From: Clostridia bacterium
GTDB taxonomy: Bacteria > Bacillota > Clostridia > Oscillospirales > Acutalibacteraceae
DNA: 64,000 bases
NCBI GenBank assembly: GCA_024404025.1
Contig: JAKSQP010000004.1
Location: forward strand, 1-64,000
Reading direction: 5' to 3'
The position numbers were made by a program, and so were the translations under genes. The notes below the pieces were generated by a model. It was not told the origin of the DNA. It searched no databases and saw nothing but the letters and a program-made list of their open reading frames with translations. This document shows positions 27,165-38,025 of the stretch, in pieces (the stretch's first letter is position 1; every line of letters starts with the position of its first letter).

Positions 27165-27566
27165 TTACACGCGTCTTCTCTTGGGCGGGCGGCATCCGTT
27201 GTGAGGAATGGGAGTAACATCCTTAATCATGTTAACTTCCAGACCTGCTGTCTGAAGAGCTCTGATAGCTGCTTCACGACCCTGACCGGGACCCTTAACG
27301 TATACTTCAACAGTCTTCATGCCGTGATCGATAGCGATCTTAGCTGCTGTTTCAGCTGCAGTCTGTGCTGCGAAGGGAGTTGACTTCTTTGAACCTCTGA
27401 AGCCCATCTCACCGGCACTTGCCCATGAAACTGCGTTGCCCTGAGTATCCGTGATAGTAACGATAGTGTTGTTAAAGGTGGATTGGATATGGGCTGCACC
27501 ACGCTCGATATTCTTGCGTTCACGGCGTTTACGTGTGCCTGTTGCCTTTTTAACTGCTTTAGCCAT
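27165..27566 (-). CDS. rpsK: 30S ribosomal protein S11
   Basis: 133 residues with a basic N-terminus and the conserved [31 protein letters not shown] and C-terminal [14 protein letters not shown]. It forms part of the 30S platform at the mRNA exit. Lies between rpsM and rpsD with short spacers. Confidence 0.97.
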   Translation of the reverse strand: MAKAVKKATGTRKRRERKNIERGAAHIQSTFNNTIVTITDTQGNAVSWASAGEMGFRGSKKSTPFAAQTAAETAAKIAIDHGMKTVEVYVKGPGQGREAAIRALQTAGLEVNMIKDVTPIPHNGCRPPKRRRV

Positions 27567-27581
27567 AATATCCCTCCTCGA

Positions 27582-27950
27582 TTATTTCTTCTTGTTTGCA
27601 ATGGTCTTCTTGGGACCTTTGCGTGTGCGTGCGTTTGTCTTTGAGCGCTGGCCTCTGACGGGAAGTCCCTTGCGATGGCGAACGCCACGATAACATCCGA
27701 TTTCAACCAGTCTCTTAATTGCGAACGCAGTTTCTCTGCGAAGATCGCCTTCTACTTTAACGTTATGGTCGATATACTCACGAAGCTTTGAAACATCTTC
27801 CTCAGTCATATCCTTAACTCTTAAATCAGGATCTACGCCGGTTGCTGCGATAATGTCGCTTGCAGTTTTACGACCTATGCCATAGATATAAGTAAGAGCG
27901 ATTTCAACTCTCTTTTCTCTGGGCAGGTCAACACCTGATATACGCGCCAT
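27582..27950 (-). CDS. rpsM: 30S ribosomal protein S13
   Basis: 122 residues. N-terminus [20 protein letters not shown] and helix-two-turn-helix region with [10 protein letters not shown], then [18 protein letters not shown] and a lysine-rich tail. It contacts the P-site tRNA and the 50S bridge. Confidence 0.97.
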   Translation of the reverse strand: MARISGVDLPREKRVEIALTYIYGIGRKTASDIIAATGVDPDLRVKDMTEEDVSKLREYIDHNVKVEGDLRRETAFAIKRLVEIGCYRGVRHRKGLPVRGQRSKTNARTRKGPKKTIANKKK

Positions 27951-27993
27951 TTGTCAGTTGCACCTCCAAATAAAACTTGGTTTCCTCAGGGAA

Positions 27994-28107
27994 TTAACCC
28001 TGACGCTGCTTGTGCTTGGGATTTTCACAGATGACCATTACTTTTCCCTTGCGCTTAATGATTTTGCATTTTTCGCAAATTTTCTTGACAGAAGGTCTGA
28101 CTTTCAT
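27994..28107 (-). CDS. rpmJ: 50S ribosomal protein L36
   Basis: A 37-residue gene that is easily missed. Translated from the minus strand it begins [20 protein letters not shown] and ends NPKHKQRQG. The zinc ligands (CEKC, a later Cys and His) are all there, so this is the zinc-binding form. It sits between infA (21 nt) and rpsM (43 nt), its usual place. Confidence 0.96.
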   Translation of the reverse strand: MKVRPSVKKICEKCKIIKRKGKVMVICENPKHKQRQG

Positions 28108-28128
28108 ATTAGAATACCTCCTTGAATC

Positions 28129-28347
28129 TTACTTGGAACGCCATGTGATCCTACCCTTTGTAAGATCGTATGGCGACATTTCAACAGTCACTTTATCGCC
28201 GGGCAAAATCTTAATATAATTCATTCTGAGTTTGCCGGAGATATGTGCCAATATCTTGTGTCCGTTTTCCAATTCAACCTGGAAGGTCGCATTGGGAAGC
28301 GATTCTACTACCGTACCTTCAATCTCGATCATGTCAGACTTAGACAT
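28129..28347 (-). CDS. infA: Translation initiation factor IF-1
   Basis: 72 residues, full length. OB-fold protein with [20 protein letters not shown] and the C-terminal [15 protein letters not shown]. It occupies the A site during initiation. Its gene sits 9 nt after the KOW-protein gene and is followed by rpmJ. Confidence 0.97.
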   Translation of the reverse strand: MSKSDMIEIEGTVVESLPNATFQVELENGHKILAHISGKLRMNYIKILPGDKVTVEMSPYDLTKGRITWRSK

Positions 28348-28356
28348 AAAAACCTC

Positions 28357-28602
28357 CTAAGTGTTGCCGTTGATCTTGCGCCTTAACGCTCTTCTGAGCG
28401 CTTTGTCTGAACGAAGCTCTTCAGCGCCGAGCTGAACGCCCGTGTTCATAACATGGCGAATGTTTTTCTTTTTTGGCCTGTCTATTGAACGCTCTTTTCC
28501 GTCGCAGACCGAAACCTCTTTGCCGATGCTCTCCATAACTGCGAGAGGTCTGCCCTTGTCTCTGCCGGCGAGGGATAAAACTACCGAACCTTTTTCAAGC
28601 AT
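28357..28602 (-). CDS. KOW-domain RNA-binding protein (L14e-like)
   Basis: 81 residues. An N-terminal KOW-type segment (KGSVVLSLAGRDKGRPLAVM) is followed by a basic C-terminal half rich in Lys and Arg. Small proteins of this kind are conserved between map and infA in Clostridia and are often labelled ribosomal L14e-like. Their role is not established, though the position implies a ribosome-linked function. Confidence 0.8.
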   Translation of the reverse strand: MLEKGSVVLSLAGRDKGRPLAVMESIGKEVSVCDGKERSIDRPKKKNIRHVMNTGVQLGAEELRSDKALRRALRRKINGNT

Positions 28603-28612
28603 AACCCGCTCC

Positions 28613-29362
28613 TTAAACCTGCGTAAGAATAACGGGACCGTTTGCTGTTATTGCAACGGTATGCTCAAAATGAGCCGAAAGCTTGCCGTCTTTTGTTTTG
28701 ACAGTCCAACCGTCAGGCAACTGCCTGATGCCTGCGCCGCCCATATTTATCATGGGTTCAATGGCAATAGTCATGCCTGGGAGCAGGCGCACACCTCTTC
28801 CGGGCGTGCCGAAATTCGGTACGCTGGGGTCTTCGTGCATAGCCTTTCCTACTCCGTGGCCCGTGTATTCACGAACCACCGAAAAGCCTCTTTCCTCGCA
28901 ATACCTTTGGATTGTTGAGCCGATGTCTCCGATCCTGCCGCCTGCAACAGCCGCCTTGATGCCTTCATAAAGGCTCTCTCTGGTGGTGTCGCACAGCCGC
29001 TGTGCTTCGGGAGAAATTTCTCCCGCCGCAAAAGTGGCGGCATTATCGCCGACATAGCCGTTGAAGGTTGCGCCGACATCAACGCTGACTATATCGCCGG
29101 CCCTGATTATGCGCTTCTTGCTCGGAATGCCGTGAATGACCTCATCGTTTATGGAAATGCATGAGGCAGCGGGATAACCGTTATAGCCGAGAAACGTGGG
29201 GATCGCCCCGTGCCTGACTATGTAATCATGAGCAACCCGGTTGACCTCGGCTGTTGAAACGCCGGGAGCAACCGCTGCGCCCGCTGCTTTTAATGCTCCG
29301 GCAGCAATAGCACAAGCCTCTTTCATGAGGTCAAGTTCTTTTGTCGTTTTGAGCACTATCAT
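28613..29362 (-). CDS. map: Methionine aminopeptidase, type I
   Basis: A 249-residue 'pita-bread' metalloprotease that removes the initiator Met. The metal ligands are visible in SVDVGATFNGYVGD (two Asp), GHGVGKAMHEDP (His) and the later Glu residues in AIEPMINM and HFEHTVAI. It directly follows secY by 43 nt; adk, usually between them, is missing here. Confidence 0.96.
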   Translation of the reverse strand: MIVLKTTKELDLMKEACAIAAGALKAAGAAVAPGVSTAEVNRVAHDYIVRHGAIPTFLGYNGYPAASCISINDEVIHGIPSKKRIIRAGDIVSVDVGATFNGYVGDNAATFAAGEISPEAQRLCDTTRESLYEGIKAAVAGGRIGDIGSTIQRYCEERGFSVVREYTGHGVGKAMHEDPSVPNFGTPGRGVRLLPGMTIAIEPMINMGGAGIRQLPDGWTVKTKDGKLSAHFEHTVAITANGPVILTQV

Positions 29363-29405
29363 GCTGATCCTCCGTTAATGCAAATCAATCTGATTTGCCG
29401 GCTCC

Positions 29406-30758
29406 TTAATCAAGGAAGCCTCTGTAATGTCTCATCATCATCTGGCTCTCAAGCTGCTTAACTGTTTCAAGAGCAACACCGACGAGAATGATGATTGATG
29501 TACCGCCGAGTGAAACGTTCATGTGACCATCTGCAAAGCCGCTTGCCTTGAGGATTGCTGTTGCAACCTGGGAAAAGATGATCGGGAAAAGAGCAACAAC
29601 TGAAAGAAGAAGCGCACCGAGAAGTGTGATTCTGTTGATGATCTTGCCGATGTATCTTGCTGTCGGCTCGCCGGGACGGATACCGGGGATTGAACCGCCG
29701 TTATCACGGATGTTCTTGGACATTTCAATGGGATTGTACTGAATGCCTGCATAGAAATATGCAAAAGCAATGATGAATACGAAATAAATGATTGCGTAAG
29801 CCCAGTTATCAGATGAGAAGAGGTTGAAGAACTTTGTCCAGCCTGATTCAGCAGTAAGCTTATTTGAAATAAACATCTGAATTGTGGGAGGCAGAGAAAG
29901 GATTGAGGAAGCAAAGATAACGGGCATAACGCCGGACATATTGACCTTGATAGGAATATGAGTGTTCTGGCCGCCATACATCTTTCTGCCTACAACTCTC
30001 TTTGCATACTGAACGGGAACTCTTCTTTCGGCGTTATCCATCCATACGATGAAAGCGATCATGGCAAGAAGGATGATGCCGACAATGATTGCAAGGGGAA
30101 CATAAGCGCCGCCCTTTGCAATGTAACCGTTTTTGGGTCCGTAGAGCGAAGTGATGAGGGTGGGAATTCTTGAAACGATACCTGCAAAGAGGATGATCGA
30201 AACGCCGTTTCCGATACCCTTATCATTGATGCGCTCGCCGAGCCACATAACGAGGGCTGTACCTGCGGTGAATACCGCAATAATAACAATTGCCTGGAAT
30301 ACTGCTGCAAAGCCGGTAAAAGCCGAGCCGTCTGCTGCGGTAACAAGCATATTCTGGCTCTTAAGATAGAAGTAGTAAGCTGTGCTCTGGAGAACGCCGA
30401 GAGCAATTGTTACGAAACGGGTGATGGAAGCAATCTTCTTGCGTCCTTCCTCGCCTTCCTTCTGAAGTCTTTCAAGAGCGGGAATTGCAACTGCGAGCAG
30501 CTGCATAATAATTGAACTGTTGATGTAGGGAGTGATCGACATAGCGAAAATCGTTCCGTATGTAAATGCACTTCCGTTCATCATGCCGAGATAATTCAGG
30601 AAAGAGTCCTGGTTCTGAGCCACAAGCTCTCCCGTAATATCTGTGAAAGGAACAGGAATTGCAGAACCGAGTCTGAAGATGAACACGATAAGAGCCGTGA
30701 AGATCAACTTCTTACGGAGATCTGCGATTTTCCAGGCGTTGATAAACGTTTTGAGCAC
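29406..30758 (-). CDS. secY: Protein translocase subunit SecY
   Basis: A 450-residue membrane channel with ten helices that moves unfolded proteins across the plasma membrane with SecA and SecE. The conserved cytoplasmic loops include NAERRVPVQYAKR and the C-terminal region NIRDNGGSIPGIRPGEPT. It starts 1 nt after the rplO stop, so translation is coupled to the ribosomal genes. Confidence 0.97.
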   Translation of the reverse strand: MLKTFINAWKIADLRKKLIFTALIVFIFRLGSAIPVPFTDITGELVAQNQDSFLNYLGMMNGSAFTYGTIFAMSITPYINSSIIMQLLAVAIPALERLQKEGEEGRKKIASITRFVTIALGVLQSTAYYFYLKSQNMLVTAADGSAFTGFAAVFQAIVIIAVFTAGTALVMWLGERINDKGIGNGVSIILFAGIVSRIPTLITSLYGPKNGYIAKGGAYVPLAIIVGIILLAMIAFIVWMDNAERRVPVQYAKRVVGRKMYGGQNTHIPIKVNMSGVMPVIFASSILSLPPTIQMFISNKLTAESGWTKFFNLFSSDNWAYAIIYFVFIIAFAYFYAGIQYNPIEMSKNIRDNGGSIPGIRPGEPTARYIGKIINRITLLGALLLSVVALFPIIFSQVATAILKASGFADGHMNVSLGGTSIIILVGVALETVKQLESQMMMRHYRGFLD

Positions 30759-30759
30759 G

Positions 30760-31203
30760 TCAGATCACCTCTGCCTTTCCTCCGGCAGCTTCGATTTTTG
30801 ATTTGGCAGTTTCTGAAAAAGCATTTGCCTGAACGGTGAGCTTTTTCGTCATTTCGCCCTGGCCTAAAATCTTAACGCCGTCCAAAGTCTTTTTAAGAAT
30901 GCCTGTCTCGATAAGAGCATCAACGGTAACAACAGCACCGTCTTCAAAATACTTATCAAGAGTAGCAACATTAACTATTGCCATCTCTGTTGCGAAGATA
31001 TTGTTGAATCCTCTCTTGGGGATTCTTCTCTGAAGGGGCATCTGACCGCCTTCAAAACCGGCACGCATACCTCTGCCTGCACGTGCCTTCTGACCCTTAT
31101 GACCCTTGCCTGCGGTTTTGCCCTGTCCTGAAGCGGGACCACGGCCGATACGCTTGCGTTCTTTGCTAGCGCCTGCAGCGGGTGAAAGATCGTGCAACTT
31201 CAT
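30760..31203 (-). CDS. rplO: 50S ribosomal protein L15
   Basis: 147 residues. Glycine- and basic-rich N-terminus ([20 protein letters not shown]), then [18 protein letters not shown], the L15 signature. Late-assembling 23S-binding protein. Overlaps rpmD by 1 nt and is followed almost at once by secY. Confidence 0.97.
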   Translation of the reverse strand: MKLHDLSPAAGASKERKRIGRGPASGQGKTAGKGHKGQKARAGRGMRAGFEGGQMPLQRRIPKRGFNNIFATEMAIVNVATLDKYFEDGAVVTVDALIETGILKKTLDGVKILGQGEMTKKLTVQANAFSETAKSKIEAAGGKAEVI

Positions 31204-31394
31204 TAGTTTGCACCTCCTTGCTTGGTTACCTCAACGAGGTGAGCAAGCTTTCTGATCTTGCCCTGTGTTGCGGGTGAATCCGGCTGAACGGAAACATCAC
31301 CGATTTTGTGAAGACCAAGTGCATGGGCGGTAGCAATCTGAGGCTTGGTGCTTCCGATAAGGCTCTTAGCGAGCTTAACCTGAATATCTGCCAT
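31203..31394 (-). CDS. rpmD: 50S ribosomal protein L30
   Basis: 63 residues, normal for bacterial L30: [20 protein letters not shown], then the LHKIGD segment. Present here between rpsE and rplO in the standard spc order. Confidence 0.95.
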   Translation of the reverse strand: MADIQVKLAKSLIGSTKPQIATAHALGLHKIGDVSVQPDSPATQGKIRKLAHLVEVTKQGGAN

Positions 31395-31407
31395 TTTTCC
31401 GCCCTCC

Positions 31408-31908
31408 TTAACCTATAATTTCTTTAGCGGACTTGCCACGGATGGCTGCAACGTCTTCAACGTTGCGAAGCTTTGAAAGTCCGTCAAGAGTTGCTCTGAC
31501 AACGTTGCAGGGGTTGTTCGAACGAAGAGCCTTAGTACGGATATCCTTGATACCTACTGTCTCAACAACTGCACGAACGGGGCCGCCTGCGATAACGCCG
31601 GTACCGGGTGCTGCGGGCTTAAGAAGAACTTCGCCTGCGCCAAATTTACCGATTATCTCGTGGGGGATCGTTGATCCCTTAAGAGCAACCTTCATGAGAT
31701 TTTTCTTTGCGTCCTCGATACCCTTACGGATAGCGTCGGGAACTTCGCCTGACTTACCGAGTCCGAAACCAATAATGCCGTTTCCGTCTCCGACTACTAC
31801 AAGAGCCGCAAACTTATAGATACGACCGCCCTTTACGGTTTTGGAAACACGGTTTATGGCTACTACTCGCTCTGTGAGCTCATATGCCGATGCATCAATC
31901 TTAGCCAA
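31408..31908 (-). CDS. rpsE: 30S ribosomal protein S5
   Basis: 166 residues. N-terminal dsRBD-like domain with [20 protein letters not shown] and [19 protein letters not shown], then the C-terminal domain. It takes part in decoding accuracy and helicase activity at the mRNA entry. Confidence 0.97.
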   Translation of the reverse strand: MAKIDASAYELTERVVAINRVSKTVKGGRIYKFAALVVVGDGNGIIGFGLGKSGEVPDAIRKGIEDAKKNLMKVALKGSTIPHEIIGKFGAGEVLLKPAAPGTGVIAGGPVRAVVETVGIKDIRTKALRSNNPCNVVRATLDGLSKLRNVEDVAAIRGKSAKEIIG

Positions 31909-31925
31909 AAGTATTCCTCCCCTTC

Positions 31926-32285
31926 TTAGAACTTGAGGCCACCCTCACGGGCGCCATCGGCCAGTTCCTTAACACGGCCGTGATAAATGTAACCGCCACG
32001 ATCGAAAACGCATTCTTCAATGCCGTTTTCAGCGGCTCTCTTTGCTAATAATTCGCCCACTTTGTGAGCTGCGGATTTGTTTCCGCCGTATTCCTCAAAA
32101 TCCTTCTCAACAGTTGATGCGGACACAAGGGTCTTGCCCTCTACGTCGTCTATTAACTGAGCGTAGATATTTTGGAGGGAGCGGAATACGTTAAGGCGAG
32201 GACATTCAGCTGTGCCTGAAATCTTGGCACGGACTCTGGTATGACGCTTCTGTCTTGCCTTATTGCTGTCCGGTCTGTTAACCAT
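31926..32285 (-). CDS. rplR: 50S ribosomal protein L18
   Basis: 119 residues. Basic N-terminus ([20 protein letters not shown]), [17 protein letters not shown], and the C-terminal [20 protein letters not shown]. It carries 5S rRNA together with L5. Confidence 0.97.
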   Translation of the reverse strand: MVNRPDSNKARQKRHTRVRAKISGTAECPRLNVFRSLQNIYAQLIDDVEGKTLVSASTVEKDFEEYGGNKSAAHKVGELLAKRAAENGIEECVFDRGGYIYHGRVKELADGAREGGLKF

Positions 32286-32308
32286 AAATTTTCACTCCTT
32301 AATTAGAC

Positions 32309-32854
32309 TTATTTGCCGCCTTTACCGGCCTTGCCTTCCTTACGGCGGATAAATTCATCAACATACTTGATGCCTTTGCCCTTGTAAGGCTCGGGAGGAC
32401 GCTTCTCACGAACATTTGCGGCAAACTGTCCGACCTTCTGCTTGTCGGGACCCGAAATAATAATTTTGTTGGGGCCGGGAACTTCGATTGTGATTCCTTC
32501 GGGAGCGGCCATGATAACATCATGTGAATAGCCGATCTTAAGGAGAAGATCCTTGCCTTTAAGTTCTGCACGGTAACCAACGCCGTTAATTTCAAGCTCT
32601 TTCTTGTAGCATTCGTTAACGCCTGTTACCATATTTGCGATAAGGGTTCTTGTGAGACCGTGAAGCGATCTGTTTTCCTTATCGTCATTGGGACGGCTTA
32701 CATTGATTGTGTTGCCGTCGATCTCAACGATCATGTTGGGATGAATGTTTCTTGAAAGGGTGCCTTTGGAACCCTTAACGGTGATAAGTGTGCCGTCAAG
32801 CTTAACATCAACGCCAGCAGGGATCGTGATAGGCTTTTTACCTATTCTTGACAT
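32309..32854 (-). CDS. rplF: 50S ribosomal protein L6
   Basis: 181 residues with two homologous L6 domains. N-terminus [21 protein letters not shown]-terminal signature region [20 protein letters not shown]. Binds 23S domain VI near the factor-binding site. Confidence 0.97.
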   Translation of the reverse strand: MSRIGKKPITIPAGVDVKLDGTLITVKGSKGTLSRNIHPNMIVEIDGNTINVSRPNDDKENRSLHGLTRTLIANMVTGVNECYKKELEINGVGYRAELKGKDLLLKIGYSHDVIMAAPEGITIEVPGPNKIIISGPDKQKVGQFAANVREKRPPEPYKGKGIKYVDEFIRRKEGKAGKGGK

Positions 32855-32869
32855 TTAAACGGCACCTCC

Positions 32870-33268
32870 TTACCAGATGAATGCAAGAACTTCGCCGCCA
32901 ACATTGGCTTTGCGAGCGTCCTTATCAGTCATAACGCCTTTTGAAGTTGAGAGGATGGCAATGCCGATGCCCTTCATAACCTTGGGCATATCCTCACAAT
33001 TTGTGTAAATTCTCAGACCGGGCTTTGAAACTCTGCGAAGACCGGTGATAACCTGAGACTTGTTGGGACCGTACTTAAGAGCGATTTCGATCATGCCCTG
33101 TTTTCCGTCATCCTCAACCGTATATCCTTTGATGTAACCCTCATCAACAAGAATCTGAGCAATCGCCTTCTTCATGTTCGATGCGGGAACTTTCACTGTG
33201 TCATGCTTTGCCGCATTCGCATTACGGATACGGGTGAGCATATCAGCGATGGAATCAGTAATTTGCAT
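32870..33268 (-). CDS. rpsH: 30S ribosomal protein S8
   Basis: 132 residues. N-terminus [20 protein letters not shown] and C-terminal [20 protein letters not shown], both diagnostic. Central 16S-binding assembly protein, and in E. coli the spc-operon translational repressor. Whether it regulates here is not visible. Confidence 0.97.
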   Translation of the reverse strand: MQITDSIADMLTRIRNANAAKHDTVKVPASNMKKAIAQILVDEGYIKGYTVEDDGKQGMIEIALKYGPNKSQVITGLRRVSKPGLRIYTNCEDMPKVMKGIGIAILSTSKGVMTDKDARKANVGGEVLAFIW

Positions 33269-33297
33269 ACTGTATTACCTCCTTTGCAATTGCTCTA

Positions 33298-33483
33298 TTA
33301 CCAACTTGCTTTCTTAACGCCGGGGATCTGACCTGCATGTGCCAGCTCTCTGAAGCAAACACGGCAAACGCCGTACTTGCGAAGATAAGCATGGGGTCTT
33401 CCGCAGATCTTACATCTGTTATAAGCTCTTGTTGAGTACTTTGCGGGACGAGCCTGCTTAACTTTCATTGATGTTTTTGCCAC
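33298..33483 (-). CDS. rpsN: 30S ribosomal protein S14, zinc-binding type
   Basis: 61 residues, the short type Z form. Two CxxC pairs (CKIC and CRVC) form the zinc site around [10 protein letters not shown]. Located between rplE and rpsH as in other Gram-positives. Confidence 0.97.
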   Translation of the reverse strand: MAKTSMKVKQARPAKYSTRAYNRCKICGRPHAYLRKYGVCRVCFRELAHAGQIPGVKKASW

Positions 33484-33495
33484 GGTAATCCCTCC

Positions 33496-34038
33496 TTATC
33501 TCTGGAACGGAGCGCCCATAAGTGCGAGCAGCTCACGTGCTTCTTCGTCTGTCTTTGCTGTGGTTACGAAGCAAATGTCCATGCCTCTTACCTTGTCGAT
33601 CTTATCATACTCAATTTCGGGGAATATAAGCTGTTCCTTAATACCCATTGAGTAGTTGCCTCTGCCGTCAAAGGAATTAGCGTTGATTCCTCTGAAGTCA
33701 CGAACTCTGGGGAGAGCGAGATTGAAGAGTCTGTCAACAAACTCATACATTCTGTCGCCTCTGAGAGTTACTTTGGCGCCGATTGCCATGCCTTCACGAA
33801 CTTTGAAGTTAGCAACTGACTTCTTAGCCTTGCAGAGAATGGGCTTCTGGCCCGAAATCTGCTTAAGGTCTGAAACGACTGCATCGAGAACTTTTGAATT
33901 CTCTTTTGCTTCGCCGCAGCCGACGTTGATAACGATCTTTTCAATCTTCGGAATCTGCATGACGCTCTTGTATTCGAATTTCTTCATAAGAGCAGGTGCC
34001 ACGTCCTTGACATACATTTCTTTTAATCTTGCTGCCAT
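33496..34038 (-). CDS. rplE: 50S ribosomal protein L5
   Basis: 180 residues. Features [40 protein letters not shown] and the C-terminal [20 protein letters not shown]. Binds 5S rRNA and contacts P-site tRNA. Confidence 0.97.
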   Translation of the reverse strand: MAARLKEMYVKDVAPALMKKFEYKSVMQIPKIEKIVINVGCGEAKENSKVLDAVVSDLKQISGQKPILCKAKKSVANFKVREGMAIGAKVTLRGDRMYEFVDRLFNLALPRVRDFRGINANSFDGRGNYSMGIKEQLIFPEIEYDKIDKVRGMDICFVTTAKTDEEARELLALMGAPFQR

Positions 34039-34057
34039 TGTTAGTGTCCTCCCTTAC

Positions 34058-34384
34058 TTAAAATTCTGCAAGGCAGTCCGGCTTCTTGCAAACACGGACC
34101 TTCTTGCCGTCTTTATTGATCTTATGGCCGACTCTTGTCGGTTTGCCGCACTTGGGGCAGATAAGCTGAACCTTATCGGCATAGAGTGCGCTTTCAGCCT
34201 TGATAAGGCCGCCTTCTTCACCCATCTTTTTGGGCTTAACGTGTTTTGTAACGATGTTAACGCCTTCAACAATAACTTTGCCTTCTGAGGGGGCTACCTG
34301 CATAACCTTGCCTCTCTTGCCTCTGTATTTACCGTTGATGACTACTACTTCATCGCCTGTTTTAACATGAACCTTATTCATCAT
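34058..34384 (-). CDS. rplX: 50S ribosomal protein L24
   Basis: 108 residues. N-terminal KOW motif ([20 protein letters not shown]) and a C-terminal zinc-ribbon-like segment ([13 protein letters not shown], then CKKPDC). Assembly initiator of the 50S subunit. Confidence 0.96.
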   Translation of the reverse strand: MMNKVHVKTGDEVVVINGKYRGKRGKVMQVAPSEGKVIVEGVNIVTKHVKPKKMGEEGGLIKAESALYADKVQLICPKCGKPTRVGHKINKDGKKVRVCKKPDCLAEF

Positions 34385-34395
34385 CGCACCTCCGA

Positions 34396-34764
34396 TTAAA
34401 GTACTTCAGGAGCGAGTGAAAGGATCTTTATATAGTCCTTTTCACGAAGCTCTCTGGCAACCGGGCCAAAGATACGAGTGCCCTTGGGGTTCTTGTCTTC
34501 CTTAATAATGACGGCTGCATTCTCATCGAAGCGAATGTAAGTTCCGTCGTCACGGCGAAGACCGCTTGCGGTGCGTACTACTACCGCTTTTACAACTTCG
34601 CCCTTTTTAACTACGCCACCGGGTGTTGCCTTTTTAACAGAAGCAACGACGACGTCGCCAATATTGGCATACCTCCTGCCTGAACCACCGAGAACTCTGA
34701 TGCACATAAGCTCTTTTGCTCCGGTGTTGTCGGCAACCTTGAGGTAACTCTGTTGCTGTATCAC
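34396..34764 (-). CDS. rplN: 50S ribosomal protein L14
   Basis: 122 residues. [20 protein letters not shown] and the central [20 protein letters not shown] are diagnostic. It forms inter-subunit bridges and binds the RsfS silencing factor in other bacteria. Confidence 0.98.
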   Translation of the reverse strand: MIQQQSYLKVADNTGAKELMCIRVLGGSGRRYANIGDVVVASVKKATPGGVVKKGEVVKAVVVRTASGLRRDDGTYIRFDENAAVIIKEDKNPKGTRIFGPVARELREKDYIKILSLAPEVL

Positions 34765-34793
34765 AGTGTTTTCCTCCTTACACTTCGGCTAAA

Positions 34794-35051
34794 TTATTTA
34801 GCCTTCTCAATGATTTCTACTACACGCCATCTCTTATCCTTTGACAAGGGGCGGGTTTCCATAACGAGAACACGGTCGCCGATTCCGCAAACGTTTTCTT
34901 CGTCATGAGCCTTAAGCTTGTAGGTTCTGTTAACGATTTTCTTATAGAGAGGATGTCTGACCTTATCCTTAACGGATACAACTACGGTCTTATCCATCTT
35001 ATCGCTGGTAACTATACCAACACGGGTCTTTCTGAGGTTTCTTTCGCTCAT
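34794..35051 (-). CDS. rpsQ: 30S ribosomal protein S17
   Basis: 85 residues. OB-fold with [20 protein letters not shown] and [19 protein letters not shown]. Primary 16S-binding protein. Confidence 0.97.
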   Translation of the reverse strand: MSERNLRKTRVGIVTSDKMDKTVVVSVKDKVRHPLYKKIVNRTYKLKAHDEENVCGIGDRVLVMETRPLSKDKRWRVVEIIEKAK

Positions 35052-35071
35052 GAATCTTAACCTCCCTTTCC

Positions 35072-35275
35072 TTATGCCTTCGAGCCGTGGAGCTCAATAT
35101 CTCTCTGTATTGTCTTAATACGGGCGATATCTTTCTTAACGGCGTTGATTCGCATCGGGTTGTCGAGCTGGTTAACGGCTTGCTGGAAGCGCAGTTTAAA
35201 CAGCTCATCCTTCAGCTCAACAAGCTTAGCATCCAGATCGTTGGCGGAAAGTTTTCTGATTTCGCTGGCTTTCAT
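35072..35275 (-). CDS. rpmC: 50S ribosomal protein L29
   Basis: 67 residues, two-helix protein at the tunnel exit where SRP and trigger factor dock. [20 protein letters not shown] and [18 protein letters not shown] are typical. Overlaps rplP by 1 nt. Confidence 0.97.
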   Translation of the reverse strand: MKASEIRKLSANDLDAKLVELKDELFKLRFQQAVNQLDNPMRINAVKKDIARIKTIQRDIELHGSKA

Positions 35276-35700
35276 TATTGCTCACCACCCAATTCTTCTT
35301 TACTTGCAAATTTGCATTTAATAGGAAGCTTATTAGCAGCAAGTCTCATGGCTTCTGCTGCAAGCTCTCTTTCAACACCGGCGATCTCAAAGAGAACTCT
35401 GCCGGGCTTAACTACTGCTACCCAATATTCGGGAGAACCTTTACCGGAACCCATTCGGGTTTCAGCGGGCTTCTCTGTGATGGGCTTGTCGGGGAAGATG
35501 TCGATCCAAACCTGACCGCCACGCTTGATATATCTTGTCATAGCGATACGGGCTGCTTCGATCTGATTCGAGGTAATCCATGCGGGCTCAAGTGCTACAA
35601 GACCGTATTCGCCGTGAGCAACCTTATTGCCTCTGAGAGCCTTACCTTTAAGTCTGCCTCTCTGTACTCTGCGGTACTTAACACGCTTCGGTAAAAGCAT
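35275..35700 (-). CDS. rplP: 50S ribosomal protein L16
   Basis: 141 residues. [20 protein letters not shown] at the N-terminus and [20 protein letters not shown] in the middle identify L16, which organises the A site of the peptidyl-transferase centre. Overlaps both rpsC and rpmC by 1 nt. Confidence 0.98.
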   Translation of the reverse strand: MLLPKRVKYRRVQRGRLKGKALRGNKVAHGEYGLVALEPAWITSNQIEAARIAMTRYIKRGGQVWIDIFPDKPITEKPAETRMGSGKGSPEYWVAVVKPGRVLFEIAGVERELAAEAMRLAANKLPIKCKFASKEELGGEQ

Positions 35701-36386
35701 TACTGGTTACCTCCTTCTCTGCGTCTTCTGGGACGGGAGTTCGTGTTTCTTGATTCACGAAGAACCTCGCCTCTGTAAAGCCAGACCTTAACGCCGATTC
35801 GACCGTAAGTTGTCTTTGCTTCTGCAAAGCCGTAGTCGATGTCTGCTCTGATGGTCTGAAGGGGAATTGTTCCCTCATGATAGGTTTCTGTTCTTGCGAT
35901 TTCAGCGCCGCCAACACGGCCGGAAACCTGAGTCTTGATACCCTTTGCGCCGAGCTTCATTGTTCTGCCGATAGCCTGCTTGAGAGCGCGGCGGAAAGAA
36001 ACTCTTCTTTCGAGCTGAGCAGCAATGCTCTCAGCAACGAGCTGTGCATTAAGGTCGGGCTGCTTGATTTCGATGATATTGAGGGAAACCTCTTTACCAC
36101 CGAGCTTCTTCTCGCAGATCTTTTTGAGCTTTTCGATTTCTGCGCCCTGTCTGCCGATAACCATACCGGGCTTTGCGCAATGGATGTTAACGTAAACACG
36201 CTTTGCATCACGCTCAATTTCGATCTTGGGAACGCCTGCGGGAGCAAGCTTCTCGAGAAGGTACTCACGGAGCTTGTAATCCTCAACGAGAGTATCGCCG
36301 AACTTTGATGAATCTGCATACCAGCGGGATTCCCAGTTCTTAATTACGCCGATTCTTAAACCGGTAGGATTAATTTTCTGTCCCAT
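35700..36386 (-). CDS. rpsC: 30S ribosomal protein S3
   Basis: 228 residues. N-terminal [22 protein letters not shown] domain with [13 protein letters not shown], and the C-terminal S3 domain with [12 protein letters not shown]. Forms the mRNA entry channel with S4 and S5. Confidence 0.98.
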   Translation of the reverse strand: MGQKINPTGLRIGVIKNWESRWYADSSKFGDTLVEDYKLREYLLEKLAPAGVPKIEIERDAKRVYVNIHCAKPGMVIGRQGAEIEKLKKICEKKLGGKEVSLNIIEIKQPDLNAQLVAESIAAQLERRVSFRRALKQAIGRTMKLGAKGIKTQVSGRVGGAEIARTETYHEGTIPLQTIRADIDYGFAEAKTTYGRIGVKVWLYRGEVLRESRNTNSRPRRRREGGNQ

Positions 36387-36406
36387 TGTTTAACCTCCTC
36401 CTTAGC

Positions 36407-36769
36407 TTATTCCATTTCCTTGAGCACAAGGGTGATATGGGATGTTTTCTTGTTTATACGGAACGCTCTGCCCTGAGCTCTGGGTCTGATTCTCTTAAGA
36501 GTGGGACCCTGGCTTACGCTGCACTCTGCAACATAAAGGCGGTTAACGTCCATGTTATTGTTGTTTTCAGCATTTGCGATAGCTGATTTTAAAAGCTTCA
36601 TCAAGGGTTCACACGCGGCCTTGGGCGTGTACTTGAGAATTGCCATTGCCTTATCTGCGGGCTGATTGCGGATTAAGTCAAGCACAATCTGAACCTTGCG
36701 AGGCGCAATACGGATATAAGTGGCTTTAGCTGTTGCTGTGGGCACACTCTGCATTGCCATATCTGACAT
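36407..36769 (-). CDS. rplV: 50S ribosomal protein L22
   Basis: 120 residues. [20 protein letters not shown] and the tunnel-lining hairpin region [20 protein letters not shown]. Macrolide-resistance mutations arise in this loop in other bacteria; nothing unusual is seen. Confidence 0.97.
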   Translation of the reverse strand: MSDMAMQSVPTATAKATYIRIAPRKVQIVLDLIRNQPADKAMAILKYTPKAACEPLMKLLKSAIANAENNNNMDVNRLYVAECSVSQGPTLKRIRPRAQGRAFRINKKTSHITLVLKEME

Positions 36770-36792
36770 TATTAATACACTCCTTTCGCCGA

Positions 36793-37074
36793 TTATTTAC
36801 CGTTATTTGATGTCTTTGAACCTGCATGACCTCTGAAGGTTCTTGTAGGTGCAAATTCGCCGAGCTTATGTCCGACCATATCCTCTGTTACATATACGGG
36901 AACGTGCTTGCGTCCGTCGTGAACTGCAAATGTGTGGCCGACAAAGTCGGGGAAGATGGTGGATGAGCGGCTCCATGTTTTGAGAACCTGCTTCTCACCT
37001 GCTTCGTTCATTTTAAGAACTCTCTCGAGCAGTTTAGGCTGCACGAAAGGACCTTTTTTAATGCTTCTGCCCAT
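36793..37074 (-). CDS. rpsS: 30S ribosomal protein S19
   Basis: 93 residues. [19 protein letters not shown] and [20 protein letters not shown] are diagnostic. Head protein paired with S13. Confidence 0.98.
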   Translation of the reverse strand: MGRSIKKGPFVQPKLLERVLKMNEAGEKQVLKTWSRSSTIFPDFVGHTFAVHDGRKHVPVYVTEDMVGHKLGEFAPTRTFRGHAGSKTSNNGK

Positions 37075-37093
37075 TATTATCTGCTCCTTTCAC

Positions 37094-37927
37094 TTATTTG
37101 TCGTTACGACGCTTTATGATAAGCTTGTCGGAAGACTTCTTCGTTCTTCTTGTCTTGTAACCGAGAGCGGGCTTGCCCCAAGGGGTAACAGGGCCCGGAC
37201 GGCCGATGGGTGACTTGCCTTCACCACCGCCGTGGGGGTGATCGTTCGGGTTCATAACAGAACCGCGGACTGTGGGTCTCCATCCCATATGACGCTTACG
37301 GCCTGCTTTACCGATCTTGACATTCTCATGATCGAGATTGCCGACCTGACCGATAGTTGCCATGCATTCAGCGGGAACATTGCGAAGTTCGCCTGAAGGA
37401 AGACGAAGAAGTGCGTATGTGCCTTCTTTTGCCATGAGCTGAGCGGAGTTGCCGGCTGCTCTTGCAAGCTGGCCGCCTCTGCCGGGATAAAGCTCAACGT
37501 TGTGAACGACAGTACCAACGGGAATCTTTGAAAGAGGAAGAGCATTGCCTGCCTTGATGTCTGCTGTTTCGCCGGCAATAACTGTATCTCCGACTTTCAG
37601 ACCTGCGGGCTGAAGGATGTATCTCTTTTCGCCGTCTTCATACTGAAGGAGCGCAATGAATGATGAACGGTTGGGATCATATTCAACGCTTACTACTGTT
37701 GCAGGAACATCGAACTTATCTCTCTTGAAGTCGATAATACGATATTTTCTGCGCTGTCCGCCGCCACGGTGGCGAACTGTGATTCTGCCGTAGCTGTTGC
37801 GGCCGCTGTTCTTTTTGTTTGAAACAAGAAGACTCTTTTCGGGAGCAACCTTTGAAAGCTCGGAGAATTCGGTAACCGACATGTTTCTTCTGCCGTTGCC
37901 TGTCGGCTTGTAAACCTTAATAGACAT
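37094..37927 (-). CDS. rplB: 50S ribosomal protein L2
   Basis: 277 residues, full length. The conserved C-terminal motif [18 protein letters not shown] contains the His required for peptidyl transferase function in other bacteria. A 98-nt spacer with a small hairpin separates it from rplW, the largest gap among the early S10-operon genes after the leader. Confidence 0.98.
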   Translation of the reverse strand: MSIKVYKPTGNGRRNMSVTEFSELSKVAPEKSLLVSNKKNSGRNSYGRITVRHRGGGQRRKYRIIDFKRDKFDVPATVVSVEYDPNRSSFIALLQYEDGEKRYILQPAGLKVGDTVIAGETADIKAGNALPLSKIPVGTVVHNVELYPGRGGQLARAAGNSAQLMAKEGTYALLRLPSGELRNVPAECMATIGQVGNLDHENVKIGKAGRKRHMGWRPTVRGSVMNPNDHPHGGGEGKSPIGRPGPVTPWGKPALGYKTRRTKKSSDKLIIKRRNDK

Positions 37928-38025
37928 TTTTCTACACTCTCCTTATAGCGGCTTTGCGGAGCAATGTCATTCTCCATACTTTACCGCCGGATTTATGGTT
38001 TTTGTCTTTCAGCCTGAAGCTGATA

